A stretch of DNA of 44,279 nt from Idiomarina baltica OS145 (lineage in GTDB: Bacteria; Pseudomonadota; Gammaproteobacteria; Enterobacterales; Alteromonadaceae): assembly GCF_000152885.1 (NCBI RefSeq), contig NZ_CH672406.1:14232-58510 (forward strand). The letters run 5' to 3'. The stretch's first letter is position 1. Each line of letters starts with the position of its first letter. A program made the translations under genes and the position numbers. Shown here piece after piece: positions 1 to 8,409 of the stretch. The notes under the pieces are model-generated. The model worked only from the letters and a program-made list of their open reading frames with translations. It had not been told where the DNA came from and did not search any database.

Positions 1-23
1 GTATACCACTGAAATCAGATTGC

Positions 24-64
24 AGTTTAGCGTACAGCTGTACGCTAAACAACTCCGATTAGTG
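24..64 (-). promoter_or_regulatory. Leftward promoter (probably fabA) with overlapping FadR-like and FabR-like operators
   Basis: A perfect 26-base palindrome lies at 25-50 (each arm GTTTAGCGTACAG). Its core matches the FabR operator pattern AGCGTACA-NN-TGTACGCT known from fabA and fabB. On the minus strand a -35 box TTGTTT (47-52) and a -10 box TAAACT (24-29) are separated by 17 bases, so the operator fills the spacer. Directly upstream, 48-64 read on the minus strand resembles the 17-base FadR site of enterobacterial fabA (about 14 matches by my recollection). ycbZ followed by fabA is a known gene order, so the controlled gene is probably fabA just outside the window. That gene itself is not seen. 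Confidence 0.8.
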
Positions 65-81
65 GAAGTGGGTGCTTTGAA

Positions 82-1995
82 TCAACTAAACCAGCGTTGC
101 CACCATGAACGATTCTCCGATTCTTGTTCATGATGTGCGTTTAGTTTGACTTGCCGATATAAGTCTTTCACAGGCATATCACATAAATATGACAACGCCT
201 CATCAACGTGGTCAACGGTATGGATATGAAACTGACCTTGTTCGACCGCTTGGACTATGTCGGGTCTCAACACTAATTGCTTTTGGTTCGACTTGGGGAT
301 TAATACACGATGATTGCCATCTAAGCCACGCAACGCGCATAAATCAAAAAAGCCTTCGATTTTCTCATTAACACCGCCAATCGCTTGCACCTGACCAAAC
401 TGGTCAATAGCGCCGGTTAGCGCAACTGATTGCTTGAAGGGGACATCAGCAAGCGCACTGATTAAGCAACAGAGCTCACCTAAGGAGGCGCTATCACCGT
501 CGACCTCATGATAAGACTGTTCAAATACCACCGTAGCAGAAACCGACATGGGTTCATGACGGGCAAAATGATGTGCTAAATAAGCGCTCAAAATCATCAC
601 ACCTTTTGTGTGAATGTTACCCGAGAGCTCCGATTTGCGTTCGATATCGATAATATCGCCATCGCCATAATGGATGGTTGCCGTGATCCGCGATGGCTCG
701 CCGAACTCCACGCCAGCGACACTGACGACCGTTAAACCGTTCACCTGACCCACGACTTTACCCGCAGTATCGATACGGACTTCGTTATTTAGAATACTGC
801 GCCGACTCACTTCTTCTATATAACCACCGCGCTCACGTTGGTGTTTCACGGCACTACGTATGCTGTCACTGTCTATTTGTGTCTTTTCCTCGTGTGAGGC
901 AACGGCATTCGCTTGTTTAAGCAATTGAAGGAGGGCGATGGCATCTAAGCTCAGTTCATGTTGATGCTCAGCCCAGCGCGACAACTCCGTTAGCACAGCG
1001 GCGTATGCGTCTTCGGTTAATGGCAATACGTCGGCAACATCCCATACATAGTCGAGGAATTTAAAATATTCTGAAACGGGCTGCTGTGTTGTGTCGTAAC
1101 GCGACTGAAAGTCCGCTAAAAACGGGAATAGATCGCTGAAGTCGTCGTCATAGTCAGTGAGCGTCGCATAACTGCTGCGGCTTCCCACCAAGATAATTTT
1201 TATATCGATAGGTACCGGCTCTGGACGATAAAAATAAGCGGCTCCCGCTTCCATGGTGGGCTGCGGCCACTCAAAATAGCCACTCTTAAGCACTTCTTTT
1301 AAGCGCTTGTACATTGCCGGTTGGTCCAACAAAGCATCAATATCGATGGCTAGCACACCGCCATTGGCTTTTAGAATCCAACCGGGCTCTAAAAGATGAA
1401 GATCTGAACGCACAGTGCCACCAATGGACTGTACACCCATTTGGCCGAATAACTGCGATTCTGATACCCGATCACAATAATAATAAGGAGCAGGGTGCTC
1501 ATGTCCGACAATCACTGTCGCAAATTGGTCGGACGCAAAATCATCAAAGGTTTTTTGTTTAACACGTTGGATATAGTCGCGCAGAGCGCGCGTATCGAAC
1601 GACGTAACGAGTTCTTCAACAAGGTCATCGCGCTGGTCGAGCGGTTGCTGCAAGATGTGTTGTAACGCACCAATTACCGCAAACGCGTTACCCGATGGCA
1701 CATTGACACACAGCGGGCGCAACGCATCGTCCGGGTCAGCTAAATAAAGCCAATCAAACCACCGACTGTGTTGCCATGTGGTCGTCGCAAAACACTCATC
1801 AAATACCTCTCTATGATTAAACCCACGAGGTACGATCGCAAAACAATGACCGTAAGCTCCCGTTTGCCGTAAAGCGGCCGTTAAACCGTTTAAGGCACGC
1901 TGTTGACCGACAAGCAATTGTGAACTGCATTCTTTCGGCCGTTGCGATAACCATGTGTGTGTTTGAGGAGTTAGTTGCGAAGCGCTCAGCTGCAT
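82..1995 (-). CDS. ycbZ: Lon-like ATP-dependent protease homologue (YcbZ/LonH type)
   Basis: The protein has 637 residues. The C-terminal third is a Lon-type (S16) protease domain with the catalytic pair visible: Ser502 in the DGDSASLGE motif and Lys545 in GGVNEKIEGF. The middle part is related to the AAA region of LonB-like proteins. I cannot see a canonical Walker A motif; the expected place reads FAIVPRGFNHRE (about residues 51-62), so nucleotide binding may be degenerate, as in YcbZ. It is slightly longer than E. coli YcbZ. A cytoplasmic role in protein turnover is likely, but substrates are not defined. It precedes a leftward FabR/FadR-controlled promoter, matching the ycbZ-fabA order. 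ATG start; no strong ribosome binding site is obvious. Confidence 0.9.
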   Translation of the reverse strand: MQLSASQLTPQTHTWLSQRPKECSSQLLVGQQRALNGLTAALRQTGAYGHCFAIVPRGFNHREVFDECFATTTWQHSRWFDWLYLADPDDALRPLCVNVPSGNAFAVIGALQHILQQPLDQRDDLVEELVTSFDTRALRDYIQRVKQKTFDDFASDQFATVIVGHEHPAPYYYCDRVSESQLFGQMGVQSIGGTVRSDLHLLEPGWILKANGGVLAIDIDALLDQPAMYKRLKEVLKSGYFEWPQPTMEAGAAYFYRPEPVPIDIKIILVGSRSSYATLTDYDDDFSDLFPFLADFQSRYDTTQQPVSEYFKFLDYVWDVADVLPLTEDAYAAVLTELSRWAEHQHELSLDAIALLQLLKQANAVASHEEKTQIDSDSIRSAVKHQRERGGYIEEVSRRSILNNEVRIDTAGKVVGQVNGLTVVSVAGVEFGEPSRITATIHYGDGDIIDIERKSELSGNIHTKGVMILSAYLAHHFARHEPMSVSATVVFEQSYHEVDGDSASLGELCCLISALADVPFKQSVALTGAIDQFGQVQAIGGVNEKIEGFFDLCALRGLDGNHRVLIPKSNQKQLVLRPDIVQAVEQGQFHIHTVDHVDEALSYLCDMPVKDLYRQVKLNAHHEQESENRSWWQRWFS

Positions 1996-2389
1996 ATAAA
2001 TCGAGTTCCTTATCCTATGGCCAGCTTAGATATGACCACAACAATCTTAGATGAAATTAATCGACCGATGTTAGCACAGGTTGGCTTTAGCTGTTAGCTA
2101 ATAGCACGACGATATTGCTAAAGCTCGTACGCAAAATCTGCGATACATAACAGCCAAAACTGGACAAAATTTCACGTAGCAGCGCCTGAATAAACAGGCA
2201 CATTTTAGAGTCGAAATCCTTAAATCGACTACGGCAAGGGCCGAGCGAGCGAAGCCGCATATCGACCGCCCCAAACTACCATATTAATGATTGCGTATAA
2301 TGTATATTATGTTAAATCAGAGGTATATCAGCATAAGAGCTAGGTGAAGTGCTCACATTTTTACGTGAGCGCCGCCCTGCGTATGGCTG
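1996..2389. other. Gene-free stretch of about 394 bases
   Basis: No credible reading frame was found between the Lon-like protease and the LysR gene, both on the minus strand. It contains an 8-base inverted repeat (GCTTTAGC at 2084-2091, GCTAAAGC at 2117-2124), a short hairpin GCCTG-AATAAA-CAGGC near 2186-2201, and a GCTCAC/GTGAGC hairpin at about 2351-2370 without a T-run. A TATAAT box on the plus strand near 2297 lacks a good -35 partner. It should hold the protease promoter on the minus strand and the end of the LysR transcript, but I cannot assign either precisely. Confidence 0.5.
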
Positions 2390-3304
2390 TCAGTAATTAA
2401 ATAGTTCGGCGCGTTTGGGTAAGTTTTCGGTAAGATAATCTATCAACACGCGTACCGCTGGCAGTAATCCGCGTCGGTGTGGATACGTGAGATGCATAAT
2501 GCCCACTGGCAATGTCCATTCGGGTAACACCTGCACTAGTTGTTGGTTTTGTACGGCTTCATTACATAAGTAAGTTGGTAATGCGGTTACACCTTGTGCC
2601 TTGATAGCCGATTCACGCAAAACAATCATATCGTCGGTAATAAGGCGTGGCTCAAATTTAATGGTTTGCTGCTCGCCTTTCTCGTGGGTCAACAAATAAC
2701 GATACTGACCGCTGGTGTAATGCAAAGACAAATGATTCAGTGCTAATAAGTCGCTAGGCTCGTTTATTGGGTGTTGTTCTAGCAATGCCGGTGCGGCAAA
2801 TAATGTCAGTGGCGATTCGCTCAATGGACGTGCAATTAAACTCGAGTCCTCAATATTTGGACGCACCCGTAAAGCAACATCGATGCCTTCATCAATTAAG
2901 TTAATCGGGCGATTAGTCACGACTAAATTAATGTTTATTTCTGGATACAGTGTCATAAACTCGGGCAATACATCCACAAGTAAACTTTGGCTTAATGCAT
3001 AAGGCGCACTGAAATTGACTCGACCGCGTGGCTTTTCTAATAAGCGCTGGGTAACTTGCTGTGCACTTTCTGCGGCTTCGACCAGTTGTTGGCAATGCAA
3101 TAAAAATGCTTCGCCCACATCGGTAAGCCGAATCCCCGATTGAGACCGATTAAACAAACGCATGCCCTGCTCTGTCTCAAGCTGTTGTAATCGCCGGCTC
3201 ACCGTGGCTTTGGGCAAGCTTAACGCCCGAGCCGCAGATGAAATACTGCCAGCCTCAACCACTTTGGCGAATAAATAATAGTTAGTGATATCCGGAAGCG
3301 CCAT
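2390..3304 (-). CDS. LysR-family transcriptional regulator
   Basis: The protein has 304 residues from the ATG at 3304; a TTG four codons upstream would give 308. The N-terminal winged helix-turn-helix spans about residues 1-60 (AKVVEAGSISSAARALSLPK, then VSRRLQQLE and LFNRS). A periplasmic-binding-like effector domain follows from about residue 90. The length is typical of the family. It resembles the CrgA/AaeR-like subgroup. It is divergent from an azoreductase gene, and the usual LysR logic suggests it controls that gene and itself; the shared region holds two copies of TTATGGAAC 40 bases apart. The effector is unknown. Confidence 0.9.
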   Translation of the reverse strand: MALPDITNYYLFAKVVEAGSISSAARALSLPKATVSRRLQQLETEQGMRLFNRSQSGIRLTDVGEAFLLHCQQLVEAAESAQQVTQRLLEKPRGRVNFSAPYALSQSLLVDVLPEFMTLYPEININLVVTNRPINLIDEGIDVALRVRPNIEDSSLIARPLSESPLTLFAAPALLEQHPINEPSDLLALNHLSLHYTSGQYRYLLTHEKGEQQTIKFEPRLITDDMIVLRESAIKAQGVTALPTYLCNEAVQNQQLVQVLPEWTLPVGIMHLTYPHRRGLLPAVRVLIDYLTENLPKRAELFNY

Positions 3305-3316
3305 ACGGTGTACCAA

Positions 3317-3365
3317 TTATGGAACGAGAGTTCTCATTTTAGACATCTTTTTAATTTTATGGAAC
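3317..3365. promoter_or_regulatory. Shared control region of the LysR gene and azoreductase, with direct repeats
   Basis: The nine bases TTATGGAAC occur at 3317-3325 and again at 3357-3365, exactly 40 bases (about four helical turns) apart in the same orientation. The first copy runs into a small inverted repeat, GAAC-GAGA-GTTC (3322-3333). A TACAAT box at 3370-3375 could be the -10 of the azoreductase gene, but its -35 is poor. LysR-family binding here is an inference from position only. Confidence 0.4.
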
Positions 3366-3403
3366 ACCATACAATAGCAGTATCAAATAATTGGAGGTGG
3401 TTT

Positions 3404-3967
3404 ATGAACATTTTACACGTAGATTCTGGTATTTTCGTCGAGCAATCAGTCAGCCGTAAGCTCAGCGCCGATGTGGTAGCGCAGTTAAAAGCAAGCAATC
3501 AGAACGCACGCGTCACCCATGTTGACCTTATTCAAGCCCCGCTTGGTCATCTAACAGCAGAAGAGTTGTTGGCTGAAGAAAAACCGCATTTCGACAAGTA
3601 CGTAAGCCAGTTACAAGAAGCTGATGTACTCGTGATTGGTGCACCGATGTACAACTTTACTATTCCGTCTCAGTTGAAAGCATGGATTGACCGTGTTTTA
3701 CAAGCCGGTGTGACTTTCCAGTATACCGAGCAAGGTCCTGAAGGGCTGCTTAAGGGCAAAAAAGCGATTATTGCCTCAGGTCGCGGTGGTGTGTATTCAA
3801 CGGGTGATCTCACAGCACTTGATCACCAAGAGAGTTACCTAAAACATGCCCTCGCCTTTATTGGCATCACGGATGTCGAGGTCGTACGTGCAGAAGGCAT
3901 GAACATGGGTGATGAAGCACGCGAGCAAGGCTTTAAGAACGCGGCCGAGCAAATCGAACAGTTATAA
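3404..3967 (+). CDS. azoR: FMN-dependent NADH azoreductase (flavodoxin-like fold)
   Basis: The protein has 187 residues from the ATG at 3404, preceded by a strong GGAGG site (3393-3397). The frame is open further upstream, but the longer start at 3308 overlaps the control region and gives no family sequence. FMN-binding features are visible: PMYNFTIPSQLKAWIDRV in the middle and SGRGGVYS later, with an N-terminal strand ILHVDSG. AzoR enzymes are homodimers that reduce azo dyes and quinones with NADH or NADPH in the cytosol and are linked to thiol or quinone stress. It is slightly shorter than E. coli AzoR (about 200). It is probably regulated by the divergent LysR protein. Confidence 0.9.
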   Translation: MNILHVDSGIFVEQSVSRKLSADVVAQLKASNQNARVTHVDLIQAPLGHLTAEELLAEEKPHFDKYVSQLQEADVLVIGAPMYNFTIPSQLKAWIDRVLQAGVTFQYTEQGPEGLLKGKKAIIASGRGGVYSTGDLTALDHQESYLKHALAFIGITDVEVVRAEGMNMGDEAREQGFKNAAEQIEQL

Positions 3968-3969
3968 GC

Positions 3970-4161
3970 TCATTCGTCATCGCGGCGCGCAATCAGTTGC
4001 GCGTCGTCTCCTATTTGTAAGATCTCTAATTCTATCGGCTGACAGCAAATCTGACAGTCGACAATTTGTCGCGTACCCAAGTCATTTAGCCAATCCAGCT
4101 CTAGCTCATTAATCGCCATACAATATGGGCATTCAAATGTCCGTGCATCCGCTAAGCTCAT
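3970..4161 (-). CDS. Small cysteine-rich CPXCG-type protein
   Basis: This is a 63-residue protein with two Cys pairs, CPYC near residue 11 and CQIC near residue 37, spaced like a zinc ribbon. It resembles the CPXCG motif-containing cysteine-rich proteins common in gammaproteobacteria, although neither motif keeps the final Gly (CPYCM and CQICC). The C-terminus is acidic (RRDDE). It is convergent with azoR, only two bases away, and divergent from the efflux adaptor gene. Metal binding is inferred from the Cys pattern; the function is unknown. Confidence 0.8.
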   Translation of the reverse strand: MSLADARTFECPYCMAINELELDWLNDLGTRQIVDCQICCQPIELEILQIGDDAQLIARRDDE

Positions 4162-4250
4162 CGCTACGCCTCTATTTATCGCCGATAATTGAATCCAACT
4201 GCGTTATATCGCTCGTATACAAGTCAATCAAGTCACCAACGCAGGCTGTC

Positions 4251-5315
4251 ATGAAATCCTACACTTTTCTACTGGCATCGCTACTGCTGATGCCTACATT
4301 GACTGTAGCACAAGATACGCAAGTTACCGTTGATAAGGCTCACTTTCGTGCACCGATAAAAGAAGTGCGTGTACCTTCGGTGGTCAATACACTTGAGCAA
4401 AGCCAGCTGAGTTTTGCTGTTGAAGGTCTATTTAAAGCCCACAACGTTGACGTCGGCGCCAAAGTGGCTCAGGGTGACACCATCGCGGAACTCGATAAGC
4501 AACAAAGCGAAGCACAGTTGACTGAGTTGAGTGCGCAAGTGCGCGCAAGCCAAGCGACGTTGGATGATCAACAACAACAGTTTGATGAACTGAACGCACT
4601 CACTGAGAGTCAATCCGTGGCAAAAAGTGAGCTTAGACGCGCTCGTGCGGCGCTCAACATGGCGCGCGCCGAATTAGAAAGCCGTAAAGCGGCATTGCTG
4701 CGTGCACAAGTTCAACTTGAGTTTCATTCGTTAAAAGCACCGTTTGATGGCGTTGTATCGGCGCGCTACATTGATTTGGGTGAATGGGTAACGCCGGGTA
4801 CGGCGGCGTTTGAGCTAACACGTTTAGATAAGCTGTATGTCGATGCCTTCTTACCTTTCCGTTACTTGCCTTATGTAGATAAAACGACCGAAGTATCCGT
4901 CATTCGCAAGGATCTATCGGGCGATGTACGGCACTACGATGCGTCCATTTCGGATATTGTTCCGACGACTACTAACAGTGAACGCGCTTTTAGGGTTCGT
5001 ATCAGCGAACTGCCTAGCGATTCGCTCTATGTGGGTATGCCCGTTGATGTTCAATTTGATATAAAGCTGTCAGAGCCTAGCACGGTAATAAACAAGGATG
5101 CGCTGATACGCTACAGTGATGGTCGAACGTCGATTTGGCTGGTTGAGAGCAACGGTAATCAAACGATCGCAAAGCAGCAGTTTGTTAACGTGACCTATCG
5201 CTTTGGCGACTTTATAGCCATTGAAGAACGTTTACCTGAAACTGCGCAGGTTGTTGTGCGTGGAAATGAATCGTTGAACGATGGTGAAAAAGTTTCCATC
5301 GTGTCGGGTGATTAA
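4251..5315 (+). CDS. RND efflux periplasmic adaptor (membrane fusion protein)
   Basis: The protein has 354 residues from the ATG at 4251. I chose this start because it opens a clear signal peptide (MKSYTFLLASLLLMPTLTVA, cleavage before QD); the longer frame from 4125 lacks one. After it come a lipoyl/barrel-sandwich half (about 35-75), an alpha-helical coiled-coil hairpin rich in Gln, Ala and Arg (about 80-155), the second barrel half (LKAPFDGVVSARYIDLGEWV), then beta-barrel and membrane-proximal domains. No lipobox Cys is seen. It links an inner-membrane RND pump to an outer-membrane channel. The pump gene starts one base after this stop codon, so the two are co-transcribed. No TolC-like gene is adjacent. 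Confidence 0.92.
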   Translation: MKSYTFLLASLLLMPTLTVAQDTQVTVDKAHFRAPIKEVRVPSVVNTLEQSQLSFAVEGLFKAHNVDVGAKVAQGDTIAELDKQQSEAQLTELSAQVRASQATLDDQQQQFDELNALTESQSVAKSELRRARAALNMARAELESRKAALLRAQVQLEFHSLKAPFDGVVSARYIDLGEWVTPGTAAFELTRLDKLYVDAFLPFRYLPYVDKTTEVSVIRKDLSGDVRHYDASISDIVPTTTNSERAFRVRISELPSDSLYVGMPVDVQFDIKLSEPSTVINKDALIRYSDGRTSIWLVESNGNQTIAKQQFVNVTYRFGDFIAIEERLPETAQVVVRGNESLNDGEKVSIVSGD

Positions 5316-5316
5316 T

Positions 5317-8300
5317 ATGATTGAATGGCTCATCCGACATAAGCATACGACTATCGTTGCAGTCCTGATCCTTTGTCTACTTGGTATCACGGCAGCGTTT
5401 CGCATTCCTATCCAGATGATCCCCGACCTTGAAGTCAGAACCATCAGTGTTCAGACACAGTGGCCAGGCGCAACACCGCAAGATATTGAAAAGGAAATCC
5501 TCATTGAGCAGGAAGAGTTTTTAAGAACGATTCCGAACTTACAGCGCATGGAAAGCACGGCAAGTACCGGGCAAGCAACCATTGAATTGGACTTTCCATA
5601 CTCGGTTAACATTGCCGAAACATTAATACTAGTTAACAATGCGTTAACTCAAGTGCCAAATTACCCAGAGAATGTCGATGAACCTAAGATTTTTGCAGCG
5701 TCATTCTCCAGTAATGCTTTCATGTACTTCCGAGTAGCGCCTATTGAAGGGAATCCGCAGCAACTCGACATGATAATGATGCGAGATTACATCGAAGACA
5801 ATGTAAGACCGCGCATGTCATCGGTTGCCGGCGTGTCGCAAGTTGAGGTGAGCGGCGGTGCTGAACGGCAAGTTAGAATCCAGCTTGATGATGCAGCACT
5901 GGTTCAACACAACGTGTCGGTTGCTGACGTACAACGCGTGCTGCGCGCTCGAAATCAGGACACCTCTGCCGGCGATTTAGAGCAAGGTAAACGGCTATAT
6001 CTGCTCCGCACAACGGGGCGCTACGATGCATTAGAGGACATCGGCGATACCATTATTCGTCGTGACGGGCAGCAACTCTTGCGCTTGAGCGATGTCGCGT
6101 CTATCACCCTCTCCCATTTTGAACTGCGTAGCGAGTCGTGGTTTAAAGATAATCAGGTGCTGAGTCTTCAGGTGCAGCGCGAGAGTGGCAGTAATGTTAT
6201 CGATATTAAGTATGCCATGCTTGATGAAGTGGAGCGTATTAACCAAGAATTACTGCGCCCTGCGGGCATGGAGATTATCTTAAATTCCGATGATGTACGG
6301 TATGTCGAACAGTCAATCTCGAATGTATTAGTGAACCTGTTGATCGGTGCGGTGTTCGCTACAATAGTCATGTACGCGTTTATGCGTACTTTCCGCGGCA
6401 CTATGATGGCGGTAATTGGCATCCCTATTTGTACCCTTGCCGGATTTATTGGTTTACTGCTGCTTGATCGCACGATAAATGTAATCTCGCTTGCAGGTAT
6501 CGCGTTCGCACTCGGAATGACACTCGACAATGCGATCGTAGTATTAGAGAGCATTGAACATGAGCGGCGGCAAAATAAAAAGCCTATGCAGGCGGCGATT
6601 GATGGCGTCAAGCAGGTTTGGACCGCAGTACTCACATCGACACTGACAACGGTGTTGGTCTTTTTACCCATTCTATTTATTCAACAGGAAGCCGGACAGT
6701 TATATTCTGATGTCGCAATAGCAATTTCATCAGCGATCGTTGCGTCGATGATCCTCTCCGTCACACTGGTTCCACTACTAGCCGCTCAGTTTCCTCCACC
6801 ACTTAAAAAGCAAAATATGGATTGGGCAGATGCCATCACTTCACGTGCTGAAAAGCTATATAAGCACCGAGGCCGTAGTTTAACCACAGTGGGAATTACT
6901 ACGGTCGTTGTTGTTGGTATTTGGTGGTGGTTAATGCCCCCTGCTGAATATCTGCCGGAAGGTGAAGAAGCTAAGACTTTCGCGACGATGTCAGCGCCAC
7001 CGGGTTACAACCTATCTACCATGTCGAATATCGCTAAAGAGATCCGCGATATTTTTGATCCTGCATTGGTCACAGAAAACACTGAAGTTAAACGGAGCGG
7101 GCTTACTATCCCCGCACTTAAAACAATTTCCTACAGTGTGCAGCCGACCAATATGCGTATTATTGCAGAAACCCGTGATCCCGACCGCATCGATGAGCTC
7201 ATGGCGCGCATCACTGAAGTCTATGAACGTTACCCTGGCATGCGCGCGTTTGCTGCGAAAGGTTCGATTATCAGTAGTAATGATGGTGGCACGCGGAGCA
7301 TTAATGTCGATGTCTCGGGTAACGAGCTTGCACCTTTGTACGCGGCTGCGCGCGCAATATATCAACGCAGTCAGGTAGTGTTTAAGCGGCCCCGAATTCA
7401 AACAACACCCAATGCATTAACGTTGGCGCAGCCACTGATTGAAGTAAAGCCGGACTGGGACCGCTTGAGCGAATTGGATATCAGTGCTGAGGTGCTTGGC
7501 AGTGCTGTAGCTTCCCTTTCAGACGGTGCCTTTGTGGGTGAGTTCTTTCGGGGGGATGACAAAATTGATATGTATCTATTCAGTGATCAGGCAACGTCAG
7601 TAAAACCGTCAGATCTCGATAGCCTGCCAGTCATTCAACGCGATGGACGGCCAGTATTTTTATCATCAGTTGCTGATATTGTGGAAACGGTAGATACGAG
7701 TACTGTAAGACGCGTCGATAGTCGTCGCACTGTCACTTTAAATATCATTCCACCTGAATCGGTTGCCTTAGAGCAAGGTGTCGAGCAAGTTCGCAGCGAT
7801 GTGATTGGCTATTTGCGTGAACAAGGAGTCATACCTAAGGACATGACCACGCAGTTGTCAGGTGCAGCGGACCAGCTCGCCGAAACCCAGTCCGCGTTAA
7901 TGGAAAACTATCTACTGGCCGTGGCGATTGTTTATTTGCTGATGGTTGCGATTTTTGCGCACTGGGGCCACCCGTTGCTCATCATGACAACCATTCCAAT
8001 GGGGATAAGTGCAGGTATCGCGGGGTTAGCCCTGCTTAATGGAATTGGCCTATTTCAGCAACCCTTCGACATGATTACAATGTTGGGCTTTCTGATTTTG
8101 ATGGGTACCGTGATCAATAACCCTATACTTGTTGTCGAGCGCACGCTGTTTTTGAAGAAACAGCAACACTGCTCGGTTCAAGACGCGCTTAGCGGTGCAT
8201 TAAAAAGCCGTATTCGCCCTATCGCGATTACGACGGTCACAACATTGTGCGGCATTGCACCCTTGGTCTTTATTCCGGGTGAAGGTACCGAGCTTTATCG

Positions 8301-8409
8301 CGGCGTCGGCACCATCGTGATGTTTGGCTTAATGGGGGCGGCCATTGTTACAGTAACGACATTACCGGCATTAACGGCACTATTCTTGCGAAGTAAACTC
8401 AGTAAATGA
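5317..8409 (+). CDS. RND-family efflux pump, inner-membrane permease subunit
   Basis: The protein has 1030 residues from the ATG at 5317, one base after the adaptor stop. It has the AcrB-type layout: TM1 (about 10-30), a large periplasmic loop, TM2-TM6, TM7, a second loop, TM8-TM12. It is probably a drug/HAE1-type pump, since the heavy-metal Met relay is not evident. In TM4 the motif reads GMTLDNAIVV, keeping Asp404 but with Asn405 where AcrB has its second Asp. In TM10, VINNPILVVE has Asn934 where AcrB has its essential Lys. Such NN variants occur in several RND subfamilies, so this is a subgroup marker rather than proof of a defect. The substrate is unknown. Its last 30 bases overlap the convergent SRPBCC gene. 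Confidence 0.93.
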   Translation: MIEWLIRHKHTTIVAVLILCLLGITAAFRIPIQMIPDLEVRTISVQTQWPGATPQDIEKEILIEQEEFLRTIPNLQRMESTASTGQATIELDFPYSVNIAETLILVNNALTQVPNYPENVDEPKIFAASFSSNAFMYFRVAPIEGNPQQLDMIMMRDYIEDNVRPRMSSVAGVSQVEVSGGAERQVRIQLDDAALVQHNVSVADVQRVLRARNQDTSAGDLEQGKRLYLLRTTGRYDALEDIGDTIIRRDGQQLLRLSDVASITLSHFELRSESWFKDNQVLSLQVQRESGSNVIDIKYAMLDEVERINQELLRPAGMEIILNSDDVRYVEQSISNVLVNLLIGAVFATIVMYAFMRTFRGTMMAVIGIPICTLAGFIGLLLLDRTINVISLAGIAFALGMTLDNAIVVLESIEHERRQNKKPMQAAIDGVKQVWTAVLTSTLTTVLVFLPILFIQQEAGQLYSDVAIAISSAIVASMILSVTLVPLLAAQFPPPLKKQNMDWADAITSRAEKLYKHRGRSLTTVGITTVVVVGIWWWLMPPAEYLPEGEEAKTFATMSAPPGYNLSTMSNIAKEIRDIFDPALVTENTEVKRSGLTIPALKTISYSVQPTNMRIIAETRDPDRIDELMARITEVYERYPGMRAFAAKGSIISSNDGGTRSINVDVSGNELAPLYAAARAIYQRSQVVFKRPRIQTTPNALTLAQPLIEVKPDWDRLSELDISAEVLGSAVASLSDGAFVGEFFRGDDKIDMYLFSDQATSVKPSDLDSLPVIQRDGRPVFLSSVADIVETVDTSTVRRVDSRRTVTLNIIPPESVALEQGVEQVRSDVIGYLREQGVIPKDMTTQLSGAADQLAETQSALMENYLLAVAIVYLLMVAIFAHWGHPLLIMTTIPMGISAGIAGLALLNGIGLFQQPFDMITMLGFLILMGTVINNPILVVERTLFLKKQQHCSVQDALSGALKSRIRPIAITTVTTLCGIAPLVFIPGEGTELYRGVGTIVMFGLMGAAIVTVTTLPALTALFLRSKLSK

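Noticed and set aside
2290-2310. Promoter around TATAAT in the 1996-2389 gap
   Set aside because: No acceptable -35 at 16-18 bases, and no gene follows on the plus strand.
3308-3403. Longer start for the azoreductase
   Set aside because: The extension covers the divergent control region, and the GGAGG site clearly points to the ATG at 3404.
4181-4188. GCCGATAA, a sigma-28-like -10 sequence upstream of the efflux adaptor
   Set aside because: No TAAA element lies about 15 bases upstream, and efflux genes are not expected in the flagellar regulon. Probably chance.
4125-4250. Longer start for the efflux adaptor
   Set aside because: It would overlap the CPXCG gene and hide the signal peptide that begins at 4251.
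6168-6671. 167-codon open frame antisense to the RND pump
   Set aside because: The encoded product has no domain or start signal, and the plus-strand frame is an unmistakable RND protein. Treated as a codon-usage shadow.
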